From: Sthenelais limicola
Lineage: Eukaryota > Annelida > Polychaeta > Phyllodocida > Sigalionidae
Length of the DNA: 64,000 bases
Direction of reading: 5' to 3'
NCBI GenBank assembly: GCA_942159475.1
Contig: OW804102.1
Span: 31,006,873-31,070,872, forward strand
Shown in pieces: positions 24,201 to 36,200 of the stretch. The notes beneath the pieces are model-generated. The model saw only the letters and a program-made list of their open reading frames with translations. It had not been told where the DNA came from and did not search any database. The position numbers and the translations under genes were made by a program. How positions within the stretch are numbered: position 1 is the first letter of the stretch; each line of letters begins with the position of its first letter.

Positions 24201-27200
24201 CCCAATTCCTATCAAAGAAATCTTCCTTACCGACCATTCAGTCCCCCCGAAGGGAATATGTACCCATATATATATTGTTTGGAGATTATAGGAACGATTT
24301 CATGTGAAGTTGGACAATATAGTTCTCACTCGATCCTTATAGTCATCACAGAATTGCCCTTTATCATGCTATAATCTCATCACAAGTTTATTTTGACACG
24401 GTTACCTATGCTTTGTCACTGGGATGTAGCCACGTGTTTATATGCTTATGTGGCCCTTAAGGTGCATGGTTTGGTGCGCAACCCATGCTGGATGCCTGCT
24501 TAATTGGCCATCTGGGTATAAAACAATCCCTTCTACATGTGAGTACATGGAAATAAAACAATAAAACATCATCAGTTCCAGCAAGAAGAATAAAGGGAAG
24601 TACGCGTTGGCCACACTAAGTGTTGGCCACACCCAAACCCAAACTATATCTAGTATGCCTGTACTAAAGATAAAGGGCTCAGTCCACTAAGCCGATTTTC
24701 ATGCGATTCTTACAGAATTTAGTGCAAAAGGATCCTCTGTGGCGCAAAATCGTATGAAAATCGGCCTAGAGAATGGAATTAAAGTGTCAGTAAACCCCCA
24801 AATATTATGATCAAATCCATTTCCTTGCTATTATTGAAATGTAACCACCCCAGTTTTACTTAATTCAAGTTCTTATTTAGTGAGTTTTACCCATTTAAAG
24901 GAGTGAAAAAGTAGTTCCACAGTTTAACACTCCATTCAAGGCGCCACTGTTTGCCTACGTCATAAGGTGTGCCAATCTTGAAATGTACATGCAATGAACA
25001 TAACAAACAACTCTCATAATTGCTGCTAGAAAGAAAGAAGGAGGGTGGGGTGGGTGGAAGGAGTTTGAACAACACAGGTACTGACCTCTCATGACTGGTT
25101 CTTGAACAGGTATTACCTGTATTGCATAACTGCTTCAATTGCTGTGAGATTATGTTCATTTCTGGCGCAGCTTTATGACGTCACACAGCACTCTCAGTGC
25201 CCTCTTGTGCTAAACAGACTTTTTCAACTAGGATTTCTCAATTTATGCCTGTAAGTGACTATAAGTTAGACATAAATGGAAGTAAAAAAATCGAGACTTG
25301 GGAGTTGTATTTATGGCTCCATGAAGTTTGTTGTCCTAAAAGTGACCATGAACCCGTTAACTGACCCTTTAAAGCTCCATTCCCACCCCTCTAAGTTAAC
25401 ACCATGCAGTCATCTCTCTGTGATACACATATATATTATCTGGTGTTCAAAGTGACCCCTGAAAAAGCCAACTCGCATAGAAATACCTATTCTGGTGTTT
25501 TCTTTCTAACTTAGAATATATCATGCATACAAAACGGGGGAGGAAGAGACATGTATTTCAGCTTCAGATTCTCCTTCTCAGGTGAAGCATATAGAAAATG
25601 TTTAAAATCTCATGTATAGAATGTTTTGTGATGCCATTATGTCTGCAATGCCTCCTTGGGCTGTCATGAAAAGCGTTATTTCCAGCTTGGATTTAATTCA
25701 TATATACTAAAAAAAAGGTTTCTATCATTCTTTCATTTTGATATAAGATTCATTATTAATACATAAATTTAGTATGCGTTCTCCTTCAATAACCAACCGC
25801 GGGTATCCACACAAAAGAGAAAGTGTTCATAATCCTTCAACCATCCACTTAAACACTTAAACTTAGTATGTAATCAACATTTGCTCAACGTGTATTTGAG
25901 CTTGATGGAAAGACACCTTCACCCCCTACAGTTTACAATTCCCCGGAAGTGGCCCTCAGGCATGCGCCCTTTATGAAAGGTAAAGGTAAAGGTTCATTTG
26001 CATGAACAATGAATGACCAGTGGTAATAAGGCCATGAAACCCTCCCAGGCATACTGTGTAGTTACCCTAGTTGTAAAACAATTCTATTGCACCTTGCATC
26101 TTTCAGGGGTGTTAATTTGTCCGATAGCAAAACAATGCATGCCTAGGCTCAGAGTTGTGAGAGCCACCTTTTTCATAAATGCACAAGTGACAGTTGGAAA
26201 TATTACAAACAGATCGGTTCAATGAAAATATTGGAGAGGGAACTCCCACTTTTTTAGTTCTTTTATATAAAATCCGTATGTATTTCTTGCAACTGTGGAG
26301 CATTTGATATATCTTGTATTAGATATTTGTAAAAAAAAAAATAGATATTTGTAAAATAAAATGTCAAGGACCTTTAAGACCAAACCTGCATATATATAAG
26401 TTGCCTCGAGTCAATGGTCTTGAGGTCTTTATCCTGACCTTCATATCTTTAACTCCACCGATTCCCCTTTATGGAGTGTTTGTATGAGTGAGAGTCGCAG
26501 AGATAGCTTTCTTCACCAAATGATTTATAGACAAACCAACCCAAAAGGTACATGATTGTTCTGAGATTAGGGGTTTAGGCGATTGCCGAAGACACGACCA
26601 AGTAAACCTTGATAATGATAATGATATGATAATGAAATGATAATGGCGATTAGAAACACAATTATCGGTAAATGCTTTGCATTTTGTTAAGGGTATCAAC
26701 AGATACGTTATAATCGCCATGTAATATTATGGATGTGTTTGTAAGAATATAAAAGTTAATCTGTCATTTTAGATGATGGACTAAGTCACTTTAAACGGGC
26801 CCAAAGTACTGGCAATTTAACTTGTCCTTATAGTGGTCGTAAAAGGGTTGACCATTTATACTACAGAAACCCCTATACGTAGCCATGCATGTATAATCAA
26901 TTTGAAAAGGGGATCGTTGATAGGTTGTCTGAGGCATGTTTTATAAGCTAAGGAAAGTGTACGGGAATTCCTGCACTTTTCCCCCTTACTTCAGTGGGTA
27001 GGAATACACATTGATTGTGTATAGGTTATTCCTATGAGCTGGGAAAGGCACCTAGGAAGGACGTTGTTCCTTCCTACAGGTGATGGAATACCCAAAAGAT
27101 ATTCCCTTTCTTAGCTTATGCAACAGGTCCCTGGTCTACTGGACCGTGTAATGCAGATTTCGTTTCAGGAGCATTACATGATGTATGTGCAACAAATGGA

Positions 27201-30200
27201 TAAGAATATTTTTAATTGTACCTTTACTGGTTATGAAATAATTATCGTTATACCTCGTCCTGTTAGAGGTTCATGCTGTAGGTTACTTTAATTAAGTTAC
27301 TATAAACAATGAAATTAAATGATATCTGAGCGAGGTTTTATGATGCACAAAATAGAAATACAGTCTAAGCCCACGCCCACCCTCTCAGATGACATAACAC
27401 CGGTATGTCAGTGAGTGGGCGTACTAATGTGATTATAATGGTATTTTTCGGTCCTAATGGAATCATAATGGCAATTTGCGGTTTGGTGCCTGTGGCTTTC
27501 CCTCAGTTTGAAGGCACTCTCTAAACTTTGAGCCTAGACTGTCAATACATTATTCATATTTTATTCATATTTCATTATTCCTCATGTTTATCAATCCTTG
27601 TAGACGATCGACTGACACATATTACCCCTAAAGGTGTAACTTCTGTGTAGTGTATTCATCAATAACAGTGTAGTGTATTTGTCAATAACAAGCGCCAAGG
27701 TCATAAATTAGACCAAAGTTTGGTACTTCAAAACATCCTTCATTCAACAATTCACATGATGACGTCAATGTTTATGCTGTGTAACCTTAACGCCATTCAA
27801 GGTCGCTGGAGCATCACCAGTTCGAAAACTAGATCTTCAAGGTCAAGGTCAAGGTCCAGTTTAAATTCAGGCCACACGCTAAGAAATTTTGGTTCTATAA
27901 TTTAGGGTTCTATGACCAGAAAAGTTCTTTAAAAAATCAAAACTCGAGATCTTTATTTTCTCCCTAATGAGGAGTTAAAAGTTAAAAAATACATGGAAAG
28001 GGGTGACGGATTGTACATAGTAAGTCTTCCATCCTGCCCTAGTTTATTTCATTAGCTCCTATAATTATGAGACTTTTTATTTACATGATCATTAGATAAT
28101 TTAGAAATCGCAGTTTCCAAACTGCTCAAACCGTATATACAAACGTGTATGAATTTATCCCAATTATTCAACCCTGATTGATTTTTCTTGCAGACTGGGG
28201 ATACTATGACGGCCCTGTGAATGAAAGTAAGTACTTACGGTAGATCTTAATAATATTTAATAAATTCTGCTAAACTCGGCTGAAAAGTGATTCTACAAAT
28301 GCCCGGTATATCCAAGTATATGTAGAATTGCATATGGATTCAAAGAATCTGTTTGGCTGCGTTTAACTGCATTTTGAACCTCATATCTGTCTATAGTATT
28401 AAGTCACAGCAGTATACGTAGTTCATGCACGAATGGATCACTGGAGCAAAGGACGATGGGTGACGCAGTCAGGAGCTACTGTCCACTAAATGCCACATGC
28501 CAAATTCTTCAGTATTTTAAACTTACCTTTTCGACTTCAATAGGCCTTGCAACGCCTGATCCCTTTATTGAAAATTAATGTTAGCTGCATGATGTTTTAC
28601 ACATTGTTGTAAAAGAGTAATCAGTTAAACCAGTCTGAAAATAATTATAGTGATGAATTTACATTGATTTGCAGATTTTGCAGAATAAAATCATAATATA
28701 TATGAAATTACAAATGAAAAGTTTGATTGATAATGTTTCATAAGAAGTTTTGTACATGGCAAAATTAAACCTCTACTGCAATGATATAGAACATATAACC
28801 GTTCTTTTTTTAAATAAATCTTATAAACAAAATTGTGATCTACCAAGCAGAAATTAAAAATTGGGGAAAGGAAATTTAAATCAATTAAATCAATTGGTAA
28901 TTTAAGTGACTTAAAGCTGTGTAATTTCATATTCCAAATTAAGTTAAAGATTATGAAATATTTCTAAATTAAAAGGTCACTCACTGAGTTTTGAATAAGG
29001 AAACAATCAATAATTTACTACAAGATTAAATACAATGCTTTTGTCATTTGATACCAGCTTATGACTTTCAATGACGTACAGGAAGACCTGATCTACGAGG
29101 GATATTCATGAGCTTGCAATTCATCTTGTAGGGGTCAGGACCATACGATCTCCCGAATAGATCCAGTTCCTAGGTTTATGTTCTGCTTCCTAGAATTGGA
29201 TACATAGCTTTTGAAGTCATTGGTGCAGAATGGAAAACTTGCTGAGGATTTGACATAGACATACCTGTAGCCTGTTGCATAAAAAATCCTGACTTAAGTG
29301 TTCCTTGTTAAGCTACTTCGGATTGCTTAATTCCCTTAATTTATACTGTAGGAATAAAAAAAAATAGCATTGTCTGTATATCAAACTCCTTCCCTAAAAC
29401 TTCCTTACCAGCTGCTCATTCGTTCGAAAGCAAAATCGTACAATTTGCGAAATTGCCAATGTGTGTCCAACCCTTTAGCAAGAAAAACTAGGTTAGGGTG
29501 ACAAATCTTAAGAAAGATTGATGCAACGGGCCTCAATATTTATTTGGTTGATTTTACGATATTGTTTCGAAATTAAGAAAAATCAATTCGTTCATATTTA
29601 TTCTGTTCATATATCATAGATAATTGGTCAGTTTTTTTAACAAACATTTCAAAAACCTTACATAATTGTTTGAAATTCATAGGTTTTTTTGAATAGCTAA
29701 GTGGAATTCCATAAAAGAAAAGGTACTGAAGTGACCTTAAGTGACCTTCTTTAATTGTGTATTCTTGTCTATATCAAACCTATATGTGACTTTAAAATTC
29801 CATTCTTCCCTCTTTGCAATGATAGAATATTTTAAGATTTTGTAATTTTGATTGCACTAAGGCAAGGCAATGACCTAGAGTGTATTGACCTGACATTAAA
29901 GAGAGAGCCCAGGACACAGGGTGGGACGTTGGTAGGGTGAGAGGTGAAGAGTTATGAGTCTGTCACAAGGACCGTGCGTATGGTTAAAGGGAGGAGACAA
30001 GAGCATTAAGATTTATGGCTAAACTAACCTGTGGGGTACGTAAAGTGATATCTATAATGTATTTGGTGATATTGAATGCATGGTACTGGATTGGCTCTCA
30101 CTATTAGGTATACAGTCTGATAACTTTTAAAAGTTAATGTATATTTGAGTATCTTTCGATCAATTGAAAATATTTTGTTTTGCCATCTCACTTCACTGCT

Positions 30201-33200
30201 ATTTTGTGTCTTCTTACAATATCATGCAATCATATATGTGCATCGTCCACTCTTGGGTCATCTGATTCTTCCCTAGGGAGGAATGAGAAATGTTATGCTC
30301 ACTCGAAACAAATATCATATACAGCAAATCGAAAATACAAAGCAAACCCACAAAACTACTTGTGAAAAGACAAAATGAAGAGGTGAGATTACAACAGTGT
30401 GTGAAAATTAGGATGTATGAGCAAGATGGTTGGATAAAGAAATAAAGTTGAATTTGTTAAAAAGAAACACAGTGAATCGCTTGGTTCACTGACCGGTGCA
30501 TTCAGGCTATGTGTTATCTAACTGTTGTCAACCTTGATTCTTTACCACAGATCCCCTCGCTTGAAAATTACATCTAATATGGTTAATATACAATGACATT
30601 GACTCTAAATAATCCACATGAATGACAGCATATTTGTTGATATTGCAGGTCCAGATTACTGGCATGTGAACTTTCCAACATGTGGAGGGGTGAGGCAGTC
30701 ACCCATAGATATTAGAACTGACCGTGCAGAACACAGCTCTTATTTAGAAAGGGACCCACTCAGGTTCTCTAATTATGATGTGGTACATAATGATCTGCAT
30801 ATAGAGAACAATGGACATACCAGTAAGTGCTGTGGTCTTAATTTTATAACCTTTTTCAGCTGAGTTCTTCTCTAGTAAATGTGTATGTACTCTCTACTTA
30901 GAATCTTCCCCAGAAATACAATGATACTGCATAAAATACAAAAGACAACTTCTTATCCACACAAATATTTGTCATTGTATATTTACTGTTAATGTTACCA
31001 GTTGAGATAGAGGTAGAGGACTTTGACCACAAGGGTATTACCATATCTGGAGGAGGGCTACCTGGACGCTACCACTTGGCTCAGTTCCATTTCCACTGGG
31101 GTGCCACCAACTATGAGGGTTCTGAACATACTGTCAATGGACAGGCTTATGCTGCTGTGGTTAGTATGTTTAAAACAATTTTATTGCTCATATTGTTAAA
31201 GTGGCCAAGATCACTATTTTGACTATATGTCATTCAGAAATATGTTTGCAGTTTTCGATGACCTCCACAACTAAGAACATTTGTGTGGAATACCAAGCTA
31301 TATATTGTTTAGATTATTGATATTTGTTAACGATGAATGTGGCAGAGATTCCATTGGGGAATTCAAATCTGAGAGAGAAGTGACTTGACCATAAGGTGCT
31401 GCCCTCAGTGCATGGGGAAGGGATGTGAAGTACAAGCGAGGCAGGAGGTACATATTGACATATAATATACCCTGTTCCATCCAGGTGTTATCACTTAATC
31501 AATTATGATAAGAGTGGTCTGGGACTTTCCCCAACCAACAGACTGTTGTGTCTGTGAGGCACATGGCACCAGCAGCAGGGTTCGAAATTTGAGTTTTAAA
31601 CTCTTTATACACAAAATATATATTTAATACATTAATGCTCCTGGATATCCATTACCAATATACTAATCTAGAACATAGTTGAAATTCAGGCAACTTTCCC
31701 CAAATCAGGAGCTCAGTGATATGTGTCACTTTAACTATTTATATTGAGAAAATATGTGTGATCGATTTGTTTCAATGGTGTGCAAGTTATGTTAATTGTG
31801 GTGAACATAAGTATAGATACTATCGAAATTTTCAATTCAATCTTATAATTATATACTTATCAGACAGTTATTTAAAAATTTAGAATGCATGCATTCCTCA
31901 ATCTTCTCTCCGTATCAAATATTCTTATAAAATTCATACTAACAATATCCAGTATTGATAAAAGTATAATTCAACAGTAGGAAGAAGACAATTTTCTTTA
32001 TGCATCGCTAATTAGCAACACAACACTGGGAGGAGGGAGGTTGTTTTGGTCATCATATTCTATTACACCCTATTAAGAAAGACAAAATGTTCGTAGTTGG
32101 AGGAAATATCGCTTGTATAGTGGAGATCCCGATAGTTATAGTTGAAGTGGTTCTTATAGTGAGGAAAAATCCCAAAGGTGTTGGTTTTTGGGGTAATATT
32201 TATTATCACTAGCTTTCGAGCGTTACATGCTCTTCATCAGGTCTGAAAGAAAGAGAAATGTTATCATTAGGTTGCGTCAAATATTTTGGTTGAGATTGGA
32301 TGATTAAAATGTTTGTTGGATGATTAAAATCTGGTTAAATCGACTGATAGTAATAGTGGGATAGTAGAAATAGTAGGAGCTATATATTTCAAATTAAAGG
32401 ATTTTAATTGAGGAAGTAAAACCATACCTCACCATAGATGCAATTACATGCATACAATATATATACGAACACCTTGGCAGAAAGTATTGTTTAATCATAT
32501 TTGCTTTTACAGATCCATTTTGTCCATGTGAAGGAAGAGTACTTATCAGACACTTCAATTGTTACTCGAGTTGGTGATGGTTATGCTGTCATTGGAGTCT
32601 TTGTTAAGGTATTATGCAATTATATATTATCTTATATTTTGAAAATAATTATTAATTAGTTGTATTACCTACCTTCTTACGAAATAATTGAATCCATAGA
32701 TTTGCCTCCTGTACAAATATTAAAATCAATGAAAGATCTATGATTTTGTTTCAAAAGGAAAAAATCATTTTCCTTAATCTCAATGTACAAACATGAGTAT
32801 TAATCATGTGGCTTATCATCCCTGAATGACAACAAACCCAAATACCTTTCACTCAGGTTGGACGCCACAATCCTGCATTTGATGACATTGTTGCAAAATT
32901 AGATGCTGCATCCGCACCAGGTAATATTGTGTTGAAATTATTCTCCAGTTTCCTTTCTATTTGGCATTCTAATAGGTATTCAGATGTTATAATTCTAATT
33001 CACCAATCAATAAACTCCTTGAAGGAAACACTTTGAATATCCCAAGGACATCAAATATATAATTACTTACTACAAGAGATGCAGGGACAGCACCAGTGAA
33101 TTCCCATGCCTTTATCAACAATTAAATAATTCATCAATTAATATAACAAAATGTAATTCTAAAGTCAGAGTCTGTTGTTTCAGTCAACTTATTATTTGTA

Positions 33201-36200
33201 CCAACATTATTATTATTATTTTCTCCACACTTATAATCACCATAACCATTATGATACAAATTGGAATAATAACCCTTAGGAAAAAGTAGCAAAATATTGA
33301 ATAAACTGAGATCGGCTAATGATATTTCACAAAGCAATTGATTTCTTCATTCATTGACTCTGATTTAATTCTCATGCAATTAAGTTTCAGATATATTTTA
33401 AGTTTAAAACAAATCCATGAAGAATTGCCTAAACTTTCGGACAAAAAATCATTGAATTAATTTATTTTAACTGAACAGTCTAGAACTACCCTACAGAACT
33501 ACCCTACAGAAGTCACTATACATCAAATAATTAATTTGTGATATAAATCAATGATACTAATACATTATTTTTTATTTTAGAATCAGAGGACAACCATGTG
33601 AGTGTATACCTACCAGCACTGCGCGCCTTTTTACCCCAGGATACTGGGCGGTTCTACCGTTACTTTGGTAGTCTCACCACCCCTGCCTGCACTGAGACTG
33701 TCATCTGGACTGTTATGGAGGAGTACATCGAGATATCCCAATACCAGGTAGCTATGAATGTATAAACTATCATACAAAAAACTAGTACTAAAACTAGTCA
33801 GGGAAACTAGTACTTATTCAGAAAATTATCAACAAGGAAAACCACCACCTAGAAAAGTGTCATATAGAAATCAAGCAATGACTGAAAGTCACCAAAAAAA
33901 CAACCAATGATTAAATCAACCATCAGGAGAAATAATCCCCCCCCCCCCCCAAACTACTTGGTCAATGACCAAAAGAACAGCCAAGAAACTATCTAAAATC
34001 AAGACTAATCCAGGAAGCCACCATACAAAACTAAAACTAACACACAGAAACCTACCATTCATTAAAACTACCATCTACCTTTAGGAGAACTAATGCACAG
34101 AAAGTTACCAACGTGTAAGCTCTACCACCAGAATATGACCAATGAGGGAAACTAACATACAAAATAATTCTCAGAATATGTGGATGTTGTTCAACAGAAG
34201 TAAGTGTTTGTGTTCGCAAACATGTGTATTTAAGTATGATCTATAAGTTATATTACCTGGAAATCTGTCCACTAGGAAACCTAATACCCAGGAGAGATAT
34301 CTATAGAAACTGTAGTGACAGGTGGGATGATTCAGGGTGATACTTTCCTGATTTGCAGTTTACTTAGTTGACTGACTTCTAGATGGTAGTTTTATTGGCG
34401 CTAGTTTTCTTGATATTTTATCTATTTTTTCTCTGCAAATGACACTAGAATCTGTTGTATATGATACTCCATTTTGGAAGAATAAAATATCAGAACTATA
34501 CTTGATGGTTTGATGGTCCCATAATTAAAGTTTAAGCTTCCTGGTGAATAAGAAACTATATAATTTTTAAAAAAACTTTTTATTTGGAAGTCATTATGAA
34601 GACACTAGGTGGGTACCTATGTTCAGGTCATCAGGAGTAAGTGTAGACACTTTTAGGAAAGGTTTTGAATTAATATTATGATTCAGAGGTATGAGATATC
34701 AGGTATGAGTGATGTAGAAGGAGGTGAGATAGGATGAATGAAAAACTAAACTAAATCCACTATTGTTTTTAGCTGGACGCATTTAGAAATATGGTGAAGA
34801 AGGACAAGGAGGGACCTAGAGCATCAGGTAACCTCATTGTCAACAATTACCGCCCAACTAAACCCCTTAACGGTAGAAGGGTACAGAAGAGCTTTGGAGA
34901 CCGCCCAGGACCCTACCCAGGACCCCCATCAACAGGTGAGTTATTGTTATTATTTTATCATTGCTGTGGTTATTGTCATCATTCCTGTTGTTATTGTCAT
35001 CATTCTATAAATATTACCTTTTGGAAGTTATCTCTACTTAGCATGTTGCAAAATAATAATAATTAACAATAATATTTATTTGATCTGTCACTGTGTTTTT
35101 AAGGTCATCCAAAGATGTATATTAACTACTTTAGTGATTGTCTATTGCCAAAATAGCAGTAGCTATTTACTGACATAATTAATGATAATCAACCTTCAAT
35201 TGCTCTTAGTGATTCTTATATCCACTGTATCAAATCCTCAAAATTCCTATGTTCCACCTTGGTATTGTCAGTTACATTATACATAGACTTTGAAGTTTCT
35301 GATACTCCCTATGTCCCCTCACCTGCTTATTCACATCAGTGGTATTTAGTGTTGGGTATAAAGGTAATTATTTGATGAATACTATAGATAATTTTATTGG
35401 TTGCCCCATCTGCAGATCATTCTTATTGTAATGTTTGGGTTCTGCCTATCCCCTAAATATATTATTTAGATTTATTCAAATTTGAGGTTCATGTATCTTT
35501 ATATTAGAACCTTTCAACATGCGCATTAACAACTGTTATCGTTCATGTACTGTGTCATATAGTTATTAAAAGATACCATCGTATACCTAAAAAAACAAAA
35601 AAAAACAAAAAAAACAATAATATTTATGATATGATAATAAGTTCTGTATCATGATACCCACACTCAAAGTTTCTTTTTATTTCCCATTTAGGTGGTGACC
35701 AAGGTAGGTTTCCCAATTATTCTTGCTTACCTGATGCAGTAATATCTAATAATTATACTCTTTGAATCGGGTCGTATCTGTTACATGAAAAAGCATGTTA
35801 AGCATATAATTAGTGCGAGAAATGCTAATGGGCTTACACACAAGACACAATATTACAATAAAATGTTGATATCATAGTACAAAATACATACAACTGACAT
35901 TTGTACATCAGCATAGAATATTCAATATTTCTGTTACTTTTTATTATTTTTGCAATAGTTATACATGTGTTGCAATAGTGTGGCCTACATTGTGAGATGG
36001 ATAATTGATTCATAGATATTTACAAATCAGTCTTTGGATGAATAATGACAAATACAATTTCACATTATTTACAATATCAAGAACTGGTAAAATGATTAGA
36101 TATACAATCAAATATTTTATAATATTTATAATATTTTATGTAGTCGGTGCATCTATCTATCTACCTATCAACTACTACTGTATCTGTTTGATAGCGTAAC

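Larger units (their letters stand above)
31160..32512. other. Intron 4 of carbonic anhydrase
   Basis: Holds a segment at about 31360-31600 of unknown repeat type and, on the minus strand at 32211-32240, a hammerhead-like core within a Penelope-type repeat (listed separately). Confidence 0.5.
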
